64,000 nucleotides of DNA from contig NZ_BCBA01000035.1 in assembly GCF_001320245.1 (NCBI RefSeq), positions 36,902-100,901 of the forward strand, written 5' to 3'. This document shows positions 1 through 8,575 of this stretch, piece by piece. Both the position numbers and the translations under genes were made by a program. Source of the DNA: Pseudomonas sp. NBRC 111124 (GTDB lineage Bacteria; Pseudomonadota; Gammaproteobacteria; Pseudomonadales; Pseudomonadaceae). The notes under the pieces were generated by a model that was not told the origin of the DNA, did not search any database, and saw only the letters and a program-made list of their open reading frames with translations. Numbering within the stretch: the stretch's first letter is position 1; every line of letters begins with the position of its first letter.

Positions 1-311
1 ACGTGTTGTCGCTCAGCCCCTGCACGATACAGAGCACAACTGCTCCGGGACTTGAAGGCGCACATCAGGTTTCCCAGGTTCGCCGAACGGAGCTCGATCA
101 ACCAGTGCAAATGATCTGGCATCAAGACCCAAGCCAAAGCTCGACAGCTACCCTCCTCTTCTGCCTGTCGCAATTGCCGGATGACAGCTCGGGCGAACAA
201 AAGCTTATTGAAGAGTGGATTGCGTTTGCGGGTTACGGTGGTGAGCAGGTAGAGCCTGCCTGGCTCTGAGTAGCGCCCTTGGCGCAAGCGGTGATTGCCT
301 TGACCATCCAT
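1..311 (-). CDS. REP-associated tyrosine transposase (RAYT, Y1_Tnp family), C-terminus off window
   Basis: The reverse strand is open from an ATG at 311 to the window edge (103 codons, no stop). The product begins MDGQGNHRLRQGRYSEPGRL and continues through YLLTTVTRKRNPLF to MPDHLHWLIEL. The HLH inside PDHLHWL is the HUH metal-binding motif of the Y1/IS200-like transposases that act on REP hairpins; the catalytic Tyr should lie in the missing part. GGAAG lies about 6 bases before the ATG. A REP element follows upstream at 397–439, the usual companion of RAYT genes. Being partial, it is easily missed by ORF callers. Whether the gene is intact cannot be seen here. Confidence 0.85.
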   Translation of the reverse strand, partial: MDGQGNHRLRQGRYSEPGRLYLLTTVTRKRNPLFNKLLFARAVIRQLRQAEEEGSCRALAWVLMPDHLHWLIELRSANLGNLMCAFKSRSSCALYRAGAERQH

Positions 312-396
312 GTCGTACTTCCTTTGAACATTGCATTCAAAGGTAGATCAGGTGCATCAAAGATCGCGCCGGGATCATTGCGAGGTGTGACTCAGT

Positions 397-439
397 TGAG
401 GGCTTCGCCCTCATTTCGCGACACAAGGCCGCTCCTACA
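397..439. repeat. REP element beside the RAYT gene
   Basis: A TGAGGGC/GCCCTCA hairpin (397–413) is followed by the tail TTCGCGACACAAGGCCGCTC. The tail matches the BIME at 36533–36634 almost exactly. An inverted AGAGCGGCCT remnant lies near 451–460. The repeat sits between the 3' end of speA and the transposase and may also help terminate speA. Confidence 0.8.
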
Positions 440-466
440 AGAAACGGGTAAGAGCGGCCTCGGTGA

Positions 467-2380
467 TCACGAGGAAAGGTACGAAGAACGCGTCAGACCA
501 AGGCGCAGCGCATCCAGGAACTGGGTCCGCTCACGCGCACTGATCTTGGCGCTGGCCACCTTGTCGCGGTAGTGGGTCATCAACTCCTCCGGCGACAGGT
601 GCACGTAACGCAGCATGTCTTCGATGGTGTCGTGGGTCTCGATACCGGCGTGGTACACGCTGCCATCGGCGTTCTGGTAGATGTTCACCGAGTCGGTGTC
701 ACCGAACAGGTTGTGCATGTCACCGAGAATTTCCTGGTAGGCACCGACCAGGAACACGCCCAGCAGGTAGTCCTCGCCTTCGTTGACCGCATGCACTGGC
801 ATGCTGGTCTCGATGCTCTGCTCGTCGACGTACTGGTTGATCTTGCCGTCGGAGTCACAGGTCAAGTCCTGCAGCACTGCACGACGCATCGGCTCTTCGT
901 CCAGGCGGTGCAGGGGGATGATCGGCAGTACCTGGCCGATGGCCCAGGTGTCCGGCAGGCTCTGGAACACCGAGAAGTTGCAGATGTACTTGTCGGCCAG
1001 CTTGTCGTTGAGCTCGTCCAGCACCTGGCGGTGCGAGCGCTGGCGGGCTTTCAGCGAGTTGTGCAGGCGGCGGCACACGGCGAAGTAGCACTGCTCGGCC
1101 AAGGCCTTTTCAGCCAGGCTGAGCTTGCCATCGGCATACTGCGCCGCGACGTCACCCATGTAGTGGGTGGCACGCCAGTAGGTCTCGGTGACCATCTCGA
1201 TGTCGGTCGGGCCCAGCAGGTCGACCAGCCACTGCACGGTTTCCGGCAGGGCTTCCTTGTTCTCGATGGTCGGCACGTCGTCGTTGTGCTTCTCGACATC
1301 GGTGACCTGGATCACCAGCATGGCGTGGTGCGCGGTCAGCGAGCGGCCGCTCTCGGAGAAGATGTGCGGGTGCGGCAGGCCCTGCGCGTCGCAGAACTCC
1401 TTGAGCATGCCCACCACCACGCCGGCGTAATCGTCCATGTCGTAGTTGATGGAGCTGGCGTTGCGCGAGTGGGTACCGTCGTAGTCCACGCCCAGGCCAC
1501 CGCCGACGTCGATATGGTCGACCGGCAGGCCCAGAGCACGCAGTTCGCCGTAGTAGCGGATGGCTTCCTTGAAGCCGTGCTGGTAGTCGGCCAGGTTGGC
1601 GATCTGCGAGCCCATGTGGAAGTGCAGCAGGCGGATGCCCTGGTCCAGGCCGGCATCGCGGAAGCGCTGCACCACCGAGATCAGCTGAGCGGCAGACAAG
1701 CCGAACTTGGACTTCTCGCCCCCGGTATCGGCCCACTTGCTCGATGCCAGCGACGACAGGCGCACGCGCAGGCCGACCTGTGGCTTGACCTTGAGCTCGG
1801 CGGCCTCGTCGATCACCAGGGCCACTTCCGACTCTTTCTCGATGACGATGAACACGTTGTGACCGAGCTTCTGGCCCATCAGCGCCAGGCGGATGAACTC
1901 GCGGTCCTTGTAGCCGTTGCAGACAATGGTGCCGCCTTTCGGCGCCAGCGCCAGCACGGCCAGCAGCTCAGGCTTGGAGCCGGCTTCCAGGCCGATCGAG
2001 ACGTTCTGCGTGGCGATGATGTTTTCCACCACCGCTTCCTGCTGGTTGACCTTGATCGGGTACAGCGCGGTGTACTGGCTCTGGTATTCCAGGCGCGCGA
2101 TGTTGGCATCGAAGGCGCCGGTCAGCTGGCGTACGCGGTCTTGCAGGATATCGGGGAAGCGCACCAGCAGCGGCAACGACAGGCCGCTCTGACGCAGCTC
2201 GTCGACCTGTTCGAACAGGTCGATCGGCGCGCTGCTGGGGCCGTTGGGGCGCACTTCGACGCGCCCGGCTTCATTGATGGCGAAATAACCAGCGCCCCAA
2301 TGGCGGATGCCGTAAACACTGCGGCTGTCGGCCACGGTCCATTGGCTACCATCGTCTTTGCGTGTGCGTCGTACGGACAT
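467..2380 (-). CDS. speA: biosynthetic arginine decarboxylase
   Basis: 637 residues, the normal length for SpeA. The enzyme is PLP-dependent and converts arginine to agmatine, the first step of the agmatine route to putrescine. The N-terminal part carries YPIKVNQQ with the likely PLP lysine at about residue 110. It is followed by the alanine-racemase-like barrel ([21 protein letters not shown]) and the C-terminal ADC extension. It is the first gene of the PA4839-like conserved block. A REP lies immediately downstream. A long opposite-strand ORF over the same DNA is a GC-driven shadow. Confidence 0.97.
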   Translation of the reverse strand: MSVRRTRKDDGSQWTVADSRSVYGIRHWGAGYFAINEAGRVEVRPNGPSSAPIDLFEQVDELRQSGLSLPLLVRFPDILQDRVRQLTGAFDANIARLEYQSQYTALYPIKVNQQEAVVENIIATQNVSIGLEAGSKPELLAVLALAPKGGTIVCNGYKDREFIRLALMGQKLGHNVFIVIEKESEVALVIDEAAELKVKPQVGLRVRLSSLASSKWADTGGEKSKFGLSAAQLISVVQRFRDAGLDQGIRLLHFHMGSQIANLADYQHGFKEAIRYYGELRALGLPVDHIDVGGGLGVDYDGTHSRNASSINYDMDDYAGVVVGMLKEFCDAQGLPHPHIFSESGRSLTAHHAMLVIQVTDVEKHNDDVPTIENKEALPETVQWLVDLLGPTDIEMVTETYWRATHYMGDVAAQYADGKLSLAEKALAEQCYFAVCRRLHNSLKARQRSHRQVLDELNDKLADKYICNFSVFQSLPDTWAIGQVLPIIPLHRLDEEPMRRAVLQDLTCDSDGKINQYVDEQSIETSMPVHAVNEGEDYLLGVFLVGAYQEILGDMHNLFGDTDSVNIYQNADGSVYHAGIETHDTIEDMLRYVHLSPEELMTHYRDKVASAKISARERTQFLDALRLGLTRSSYLSS

Positions 2381-2532
2381 TCAAGTCCCCTATAGATAAG
2401 TCGAAGACACTGCCCCGCAAGGAGGCGGGCGCAGTGTAAAAGCCAAAAGTGACGATTCGTCCGTGCCCTGGGGTAGACCCTGGTCACGGGAACGAGTTTA
2501 GAAAGCGATGGGCAAAAAATCGCGTGGGCGTA

Positions 2533-2904
2533 TCAGCCGCCGGACTTTTTCGCCTTGAAGCCCTGTTTGATCAGCTCGGCGATCAGCAGCTCGACATGGT
2601 CGCCTTGGATCTCGATGACCCCATCCTTCAGTGCACCGCCGGTACCGCAGCGACGCTTGAGGGTGGTGGCCAGCTCCTTGAGCTGATCGAGCGGCAGCGG
2701 CACGCCGGTGACGGTCGTCACGGTCTTGCCGCCACGGCCTTTGCTTTCACGGCGCACACGGGCGATGCCGTCACCTTCGGGGATGACTGGCTGCTTGCAG
2801 GTGCAGGCGTCCACCGGCTGGCCACAGTCGGGGCAGTGCCGACCGGCATCGGTGGAGTAAACGAGACCGCCTAGGGCGGCGAAGGAAGAAGCTTTCTTGG
2901 CCAC
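2533..2904 (-). CDS. yciH: SUI1/YciH-family translation initiation factor
   Basis: 123 residues starting at a GTG (2904) preceded by GAGGA. A longer in-frame reading from 3183 adds 93 residues with no family resemblance, so the GTG start is preferred. The N-terminal half has a CPDCGQPVDACTC cysteine cluster of zinc-ribbon type. The C-terminal half is the SUI1 fold (GKTVTTVTGVPL, LATTLKRRCGTGG, EIQGDH). The family is the bacterial counterpart of eIF1; in E. coli YciH acts on initiation fidelity, but its role in Pseudomonas is inferred. It lies upstream of speA in the same direction, separated by about 150 bp. Confidence 0.93.
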   Translation of the reverse strand: MAKKASSFAALGGLVYSTDAGRHCPDCGQPVDACTCKQPVIPEGDGIARVRRESKGRGGKTVTTVTGVPLPLDQLKELATTLKRRCGTGGALKDGVIEIQGDHVELLIAELIKQGFKAKKSGG

Positions 2905-3106
2905 TTTTGTTCCTCTGTGCTGAGGACAAAAACTGGTCGGCCCCTGGGGTTGGGCCCGACCGCGAAGCCCCACTCTGGCAGGGGCGGCGCTACTGCTGCA
3001 AGATCCTGCGGCAGCCCGAAAAGGGCGCGCAGTGTAACGATAAATCAGGCCCTTGCTAAGTACTGGAATGCGCCATTTTGCGAATGTTTTGCGACGCCGC
3101 TCAACA

Positions 3107-3129
3107 CTGGGGCTGCCAGGCAGCCCCAG
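3107..3129 (-). terminator. hairpin after the NUDIX gene
   Basis: CTGGGGCTGCC and GGCAGCCCCAG form a perfect 11-bp stem with a single-base loop, 2 bp past the NUDIX stop. There is no strong U tract, so it may instead be a REP-like hairpin that stabilises the transcript end. Confidence 0.55.
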
Positions 3130-3131
3130 CT

Positions 3132-3668
3132 TCAGGCAAGGGAGGCCTTGTAGCGCTGCAACGCAGCCAGCGAGTCCGGGCAATACGGCTTGGTCAGGCT
3201 TTCCTGCTCGGCCTGCTCAAGGCTGATGAATGTTGCCTCGATCACCTCTTCCGGCTGCAGCCGCAACGGCGCATCCGACACCACCGAATACACCGCGCAC
3301 CAAAGATGGTTGTCCGGCATATCGAAATAGAAGCGCTCGTGGAAGCGCAGATCGACGCCTTCGATGCCCAGCTCCTCGGCCAGCTCGCGGGCAGCCGAGT
3401 CGTCATACGCCTCCCCTGCCGTCACCATGCCACCGGCCGCCACATCCCAATACCCCGGGTACAGCGCCTTGCTCAGGGCCCGACGGTGCACGCACAGCTC
3501 ACCGGCACTGTTGAACAACAGAATGAACGTGCAGCGGCCGATCAGGCCACGCTCGCGCAATTCGGCCCTGGGCAGCGCGCCGAGCACCTGGTCGGCTTCG
3601 TCCACCCAGGCGACCAGCTCACGGTCGGAGGCCGCCCGGTGGGCGGCCTCGTTGGCGCTGATGGCCAT
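3132..3668 (-). CDS. NUDIX hydrolase
   Basis: 178 residues from the ATG at 3668 (MAISANEAAH). The longer frame from 3800 overlaps the preceding gene and was discarded. The NUDIX box is complete: G-x5-E-x7-REL-AEE-LG within GMVTAGEAYDDSAAREL and AEELGI. The substrate is not evident; relatives hydrolyse nucleoside diphosphate derivatives, and this YfcD-like subgroup is uncharacterised in Pseudomonas to my knowledge. The start lies 2 bp after the stop of the DUF2333 gene, so the two are probably co-transcribed and translationally coupled. Confidence 0.9.
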   Translation of the reverse strand: MAISANEAAHRAASDRELVAWVDEADQVLGALPRAELRERGLIGRCTFILLFNSAGELCVHRRALSKALYPGYWDVAAGGMVTAGEAYDDSAARELAEELGIEGVDLRFHERFYFDMPDNHLWCAVYSVVSDAPLRLQPEEVIEATFISLEQAEQESLTKPYCPDSLAALQRYKASLA

Positions 3669-3670
3669 GC

Positions 3671-4738
3671 TCAACCCTGCGACAGCAGTTGACGCAGGTC
3701 GATGACCGCAGCGTTGGCCCGGGAAATGTAGTTGGCCATGACCAGCGAGTGGTTGGCCCACATGCCGAAGCCGCTGCCGTTGAGCACCATCGGGCTCCAC
3801 AGCGGTTCCTGCGAGGCTTCCAGCTCACGAATGATCTGGCGCACGCTGACGGTGGCGTTCTTCTTCGCCAGCACGTCGGCGAAGTCGACCTCAATGGCGC
3901 GCAGCAGGTGCGACAGCGCCCAGGCCTGGCCACGGGCTTCGTAGAACACGTTGTCGATCTGCAGCCACGGGGTTTCCACCAGCTCTTCATCCACCTGTGG
4001 CGCCTGGCCGGCGACCACCGACTCGGTCTTCAGGGTGGTGTTGAGCTTGACCCGGCCAACACTGGCCGACAGGCGCTGGGACAGCGAACCCAGGCGGGTG
4101 GCCACGTCACCCAGCCAGTTGTTCAGGTTGTCGGCGCGGGTATAGAAGATCGCACCCTTGTCGCCAGCGGCCAGCCGGGTCTGGTAGCGGCTCAGCGACT
4201 TGATGCCATCTTCGAATTCCGACTCGCTCGAAGGCAGGATCCAGCTCTTGTTGTCGAAGTTGAAGCGCGGCTCGGCTTTGGCCAGGTCGGCATCTTCGGT
4301 AGATTGCGACTGCGAACGGGCGAAGTCCTTGCGTAGGGCTCGGGACAGGTCACGCACCTGCACCAGCACGCCATACTCCCAGCTCGGCATGTTGTCCATC
4401 CACAGGCCAGGCGGGAAGCGGTCGTTGGAAATGTACCCGCCCGGCTTGTTCAGCAAGGTGCCGGCCACGGTCTTGAGGGTCTCGATGGTGGTATAGCCGA
4501 CGACCATCTGCTGGCCGCCGCGCTCAGCGGCTGCCTGGGCATTCTGCTGTACCGGGAACAGCTTCGGCTCTTCGCTCCAGTACCAGCCCAGGCCAATGCA
4601 CACCAGCAAGTACAACCCGATCAGGGTTCCAAGGGCTCGGCTCCAAAGCCCGCCAAGGTAGCTACGGGCTGCGGCACCGCGGCCATCCACACGCTCGCGG
4701 GGCTCGGCTTTGGCCTCGCGGTTTTTCCAGTCCAGCAT
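3671..4738 (-). CDS. DUF2333 family inner-membrane protein
   Basis: 355 residues. A basic N-terminus (residues 1–30) is followed by one membrane span at about 35–55 (LGTLIGLYLLVCIGLGWYW). The rest is a large periplasmic region with FPPGLWMDNMPSWEYGVLVQ and a conserved C-terminal part ending HSLVMANYISRANAAVIDLR. Function is unknown. Gene order matches PA4842. It is directly coupled to the NUDIX gene. Topology (one N-terminal anchor, bulk outside) is inferred from the hydrophobicity I can read. Confidence 0.85.
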   Translation of the reverse strand: MLDWKNREAKAEPRERVDGRGAAARSYLGGLWSRALGTLIGLYLLVCIGLGWYWSEEPKLFPVQQNAQAAAERGGQQMVVGYTTIETLKTVAGTLLNKPGGYISNDRFPPGLWMDNMPSWEYGVLVQVRDLSRALRKDFARSQSQSTEDADLAKAEPRFNFDNKSWILPSSESEFEDGIKSLSRYQTRLAAGDKGAIFYTRADNLNNWLGDVATRLGSLSQRLSASVGRVKLNTTLKTESVVAGQAPQVDEELVETPWLQIDNVFYEARGQAWALSHLLRAIEVDFADVLAKKNATVSVRQIIRELEASQEPLWSPMVLNGSGFGMWANHSLVMANYISRANAAVIDLRQLLSQG

Positions 4739-4985
4739 GGCATTGTCCTTAATCAGTCACGACGGTTCAGGGGCTTGGACCTCAGGCATGCGCCAGGGTG
4801 CCACGGCAAGCCCGCGTCACAGCACTATAAAGCAGACACCGCCTTACGCATAAGCGACCAATGAGTCAGTAACTGAATATTCGTTCGTAAGCCTTTGTTG
4901 ACGCGGGGCACGTGCGAGTGGAAAAAGAAGTGCTAGCATAGAGCCATCATCGAACCTGCATAGCACATTAATAAGTAGCCAGGAC

Positions 4986-6365
4986 ATGACTCAAGCCGCA
5001 GAGCCGAGCCCGGAGCGCCTTTCACAGGCGCTCGAACAGCTGTTGCAGCGCCTGTCGCGCACGCGCCTGCGCCACGGCGACCAGCCCGATAAGCTGGAGT
5101 TGCCGCCTGCGCGCAAACCGGTCTATCTGCTGCTCAACGACCATGAGCGCGCCGAGCGCCTCGCCCAGCAGCTGGAGTTCTTTGGCCTGAGCGCGCAACC
5201 GCAGCCTTGCGCCCGTGCATTTCTGGCATCGCTGGCCGAGCAGCCTCCTGCCGCCATCGTCATGGATGTCGATTTCGCCGGCCCCGGTGCGGGCCTGCCG
5301 TTGGCGGCGTTGGCGCAGCGGGGGCAGGCGCAGCCCATACCGCTGCTGTTCTTCAGCCTGCACGAAGCCGAGACGACCACCCGCCTGGCCGCCGTGCGCG
5401 CCGGCGGCCAGGCGTTTCTGACCGGTACGCTGGAGGCTTCCAGCTTGCTGGAAAAACTTGAAGTCATCACCAGCAGCGCCCAGCAAGACCCGTTGCGCGT
5501 ACTGATCGTCGACGACTCACGCGCCCAGGCCCTGCATACCGAGCGGGTACTGGCCAGTGCCGGGATGCTGACCCGCAGCCTGAACGACCCGATCCGCGCC
5601 ATGGTCGAGCTTGCCGACTTCCAGCCCGACCTGATCATCCTCGACCTGTACATGCCGACGTGTTCGGGCCCGGAACTGGCCAAGGTGATCCGCCACAACG
5701 ACCGTTACGTCAGCGTGCCGATCATCTATCTGTCCGCCGAGGACGACCTGGACAAGCAGCTCGATGCAATGAGCGAAGGTGGCGACGACTTCCTGACCAA
5801 GCCGATCCGCTCGCGGCACCTGATCACCACCGTGCGCAACCGCGCAGCCCGCGCCCGCCACCTAAAGGCGCGCATGGTCCGCGACAGCCTGACCGGGCTG
5901 TACAACCACACGCACATCCTGCAACTGCTCGAAGACTGCAGCTACCGCGCCCGCCGCGAACGGCAACCGCTGAGCTTCGCCATGCTCGACATCGACCACT
6001 TCAAGAAAATCAACGACCGCCACGGCCACCCTATGGGCGACCGTGTGATCAAGAGCCTGGCGCTGTTCCTCAAGCAACGCCTGCGCAAGACCGACTTCAT
6101 CGGCCGCTATGGTGGCGAGGAGTTTGCCATCGTCATGCCCAATACCTCGCTGGAGGCCGCGCATAAGGTGCTGGACGACATTCGCCGGCGCTTTGCCGAG
6201 ATTCTTTACCCGGCGCAGCCGGAAGATCTGCGGTGCACCTTCAGTGCCGGGGTGGTGCAGCTGATTGACGGGCTGGATGCGCTGAGCATGGCCAGCACGG
6301 CGGACGAGGCGCTGTACCGGGCCAAGCATGCGGGGCGCAACTGTGTGGTCAGGGTCGATCTGTAA
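4986..6365 (+). CDS. gcbA: dual-receiver GGDEF diguanylate cyclase (GcbA-like)
   Basis: 459 residues: receiver-like domain 1 (about 45–160), receiver 2 (about 170–290) and GGDEF domain (about 295–459). Receiver 2 is complete (LIVDDSR, phospho-acceptor D220 in ILDLYMP, K272 in TKP). Receiver 1 has ND in place of the DD pair and FLTG where the lysine should be, so it is probably not phosphorylated. The cyclase signature is intact (GGEEF 376–380) with an inhibitory I-site RKTD (367–370) five residues before it. It should make c-di-GMP and favour attachment. Order and architecture match PA4843, called GcbA. CCAGGA precedes the ATG. Confidence 0.92.
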   Translation: MTQAAEPSPERLSQALEQLLQRLSRTRLRHGDQPDKLELPPARKPVYLLLNDHERAERLAQQLEFFGLSAQPQPCARAFLASLAEQPPAAIVMDVDFAGPGAGLPLAALAQRGQAQPIPLLFFSLHEAETTTRLAAVRAGGQAFLTGTLEASSLLEKLEVITSSAQQDPLRVLIVDDSRAQALHTERVLASAGMLTRSLNDPIRAMVELADFQPDLIILDLYMPTCSGPELAKVIRHNDRYVSVPIIYLSAEDDLDKQLDAMSEGGDDFLTKPIRSRHLITTVRNRAARARHLKARMVRDSLTGLYNHTHILQLLEDCSYRARRERQPLSFAMLDIDHFKKINDRHGHPMGDRVIKSLALFLKQRLRKTDFIGRYGGEEFAIVMPNTSLEAAHKVLDDIRRRFAEILYPAQPEDLRCTFSAGVVQLIDGLDALSMASTADEALYRAKHAGRNCVVRVDL

Positions 6366-6470
6366 CGGCCTCGCGCAATAGCTCAAAGCCATCATCGTCA
6401 TCACCTGGTAACAAATTCGCCATAAATTCAAGCACCTATCTCTCGACTCCCCCGCAGGAAGTTCGCGGCT

Positions 6471-8432
6471 ATGCGCCTGAAGTGGCTGACCAATCTCAAC
6501 ACCCTGTTGCTGGTGACCGTGTGTATCGCCCTGGGTGCGACCTTGTGGTGGTCGCAACGCGCCCTGGAGCGGCCCTATCAGTTGATGGAGCGCTACCTGG
6601 GCCTGTCGCAGCAGTTCCAGAACCAGACAGCGCGCAACATCCAGGCTTACCTGGGCAGTGGCGATGCCTTGCGCCACGCCGCAGCCGTCGAAGCCAACAA
6701 GCAGCTCGAAGCCTCACTGACCGATTGGCCACCCGAACTGGCCAACAAGCTGCGCCCAAGCCTGGACACCCTGCAGGCCTTCACCACCAACGAACTGCTC
6801 GCCGCGGGCAAGCTGGCCGGCGACCCGCAGGCCCTGCTGCAGCAGGCCGAACGCGAACTGGGGACCAACTTCGAACAACTGACCGCCTATGCCCGCGACA
6901 GCGGCAGCAGCGAAGCCAACCGCTACCTCTTGCCACTGCTCGATGCCACGGTGCACCTGGGCCGCTTGTCGCTGGCCCGGGACAAACTGGTCAGCAGCGG
7001 TCGCGCGGAGCTGGCCGATGAAGTCGAGCGCGAGCTGCAACTGATCCGCAACCAGGCCCAGGTCATCGACGGCCTGCCGCTATTGGGCGTAACCCGTGCC
7101 GCCGAATCCAACGCCGACGACTTCGCCGCCCTGATGGGCCTGGAGTCCCAGGCCAGCGAGCAACAGGAGGACGTAGCAGTCAGCCTCAAGCGCGAGCTGC
7201 AAAGCCTGCTCAGCCGCTACCCCGCCGAGCTGCAGCGCACCCGCGAGCAGATCGAACGCCGCACCGCCCTGGCCGCGAGCACCAACCAGCGCCTGGAAGC
7301 CGTGCAACAGGCCATCGCCGGCCTCGAGCCGGAAGTGCGCGGGCAGCACGGCAAGATTGCCGGTGAAGTGCGCCTCATGCAGGGGCTGATGATCGGCCTG
7401 ATCCTGCTGATCGCCCTGCTCATCGACACCTTGCAGCGCCGCCTGGCGCGCACCCTTACCAGCCTGGCGCCGGCCCTGTCGCGCTGGGCCGAGGGTGACT
7501 TTGCCGCGCCAATCGCGCTGGGCAAGACCAACCGCGAGCTGCACGACATCCAGGAATCGCTCAACCGCCTGCGCCAGTATCTGGTGGCGCTGGTCGGCAC
7601 CATCCGCCACAACGCCGAGCAGGTCGCGGGCAGCAGCCACGCCCTGGCTGGCATGAGCGCCGCCCTGCACGAGGGCGCCGAGCGCCAGGCCGGCGACACC
7701 GGGCAGATTCGCGATGCGCTCGGCGAGCTGGAAGCGACTATCCAGCAAGTGGCCGGTGATGCCAGCTCCGCCGCCGATGCCAGCCGCAATGCCGGCCGTG
7801 CAGTGGAACAGGGCCAGACGGTGATCGGCCAGAGCCTTTCGGGGCTGCGAGCGCTGGTCGACGAGGTGCAGGGCAATGCGCGCATGATCGAACAGCTGGC
7901 CGAAGAGTCGGCCACCATCGGCGGGGTGCTGACGGTGATTCGCGCCATCGCCGAACAGACCAACCTGCTGGCACTGAATGCAGCCATCGAGGCCGCCCGT
8001 GCCGGCGAGATGGGCCGTGGTTTCGCGGTGGTGGCCGACGAGGTGCGCTCACTGGCGCAGCGCACCACCGGGGCAACCGGTGAAATCCAGGCATTGATCG
8101 ACCGCCTGCAGCAGGCGGCGCGGGAGTCGGTGGCCGGCATGCGTACCCAGCTCGAACATGCCGAAGCCACCGCAAACCAGGCCCAGGCCGCCGATGGCGC
8201 ACTGGATGAAATCGTCAGCGCGATTCGCACGATTGCCGATACGGCAGTGCGCATTGCCGATGTCACGGCGCAGCAGACTGGCGCGGTCAGTGAGATTCGC
8301 GATCACAGTGAGCGGATTCACGAATTGGGTGAAGACAACCTGCAGCGCATTGGTGAAGGGCGTGAGCAGGGTGAGCAACTGCTCAACCTGGGTGGGGAGC
8401 TGAGCAAGGCAGTGCGGGCCTTCAGGGTCTGA
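6471..8432 (+). CDS. ctpL: methyl-accepting chemotaxis protein (CtpL-like)
   Basis: 653 residues. TM1 lies at about 10–28, a periplasmic helical sensor of about 270 residues at 29–300, TM2 at about 303–322, a HAMP-like linker after it, and the cytoplasmic signalling hairpin to the end. The hairpin tip is canonical ([20 protein letters not shown] near 493–512). The large all-helical sensor fits the helical bimodular (HBM) class. In P. aeruginosa the syntenic receptor PA4844 (CtpL) senses inorganic phosphate at low concentration; the ligand here is inferred from synteny only. There is no C-terminal CheR-binding pentapeptide. GCAGGAAG precedes the ATG. Confidence 0.88.
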   Translation: MRLKWLTNLNTLLLVTVCIALGATLWWSQRALERPYQLMERYLGLSQQFQNQTARNIQAYLGSGDALRHAAAVEANKQLEASLTDWPPELANKLRPSLDTLQAFTTNELLAAGKLAGDPQALLQQAERELGTNFEQLTAYARDSGSSEANRYLLPLLDATVHLGRLSLARDKLVSSGRAELADEVERELQLIRNQAQVIDGLPLLGVTRAAESNADDFAALMGLESQASEQQEDVAVSLKRELQSLLSRYPAELQRTREQIERRTALAASTNQRLEAVQQAIAGLEPEVRGQHGKIAGEVRLMQGLMIGLILLIALLIDTLQRRLARTLTSLAPALSRWAEGDFAAPIALGKTNRELHDIQESLNRLRQYLVALVGTIRHNAEQVAGSSHALAGMSAALHEGAERQAGDTGQIRDALGELEATIQQVAGDASSAADASRNAGRAVEQGQTVIGQSLSGLRALVDEVQGNARMIEQLAEESATIGGVLTVIRAIAEQTNLLALNAAIEAARAGEMGRGFAVVADEVRSLAQRTTGATGEIQALIDRLQQAARESVAGMRTQLEHAEATANQAQAADGALDEIVSAIRTIADTAVRIADVTAQQTGAVSEIRDHSERIHELGEDNLQRIGEGREQGEQLLNLGGELSKAVRAFRV

Positions 8433-8436
8433 GGTC

Positions 8437-8486
8437 GCCTGTGCCGGCCCTTTCGCGGCTAAAGCCGCGAAAGGGCCGGCACAGGC
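8437..8486. repeat. perfect 24-bp inverted repeat (REP-type hairpin) after ctpL
   Basis: The arms at 8437–8460 and 8463–8486 (each with GTGCCGGCCCTTTCGCGGCT) are exact reverse complements with an AA loop. It begins 4 bp after the ctpL stop. It can act as a terminator or transcript-end stabiliser. Its core differs from the TTCGCGGG-N-CCCGCTCC class seen elsewhere in the window. Confidence 0.85.
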
Positions 8487-8575
8487 AATACACAACGGGA
8501 GCCATGTGTCGCGGTCGCTTTCAACCAGCGCCAACTCCGTTATCATGCGGGCACGTTCCACCTCGCGAGTCCGCC

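Noticed and set aside
572..2395. 607-codon plus-strand ORF opposite speA
   Set aside because: Antisense shadow of a highly conserved enzyme; composition dominated by Val/His/Gln/Gly as expected for reversed GC-rich codons.
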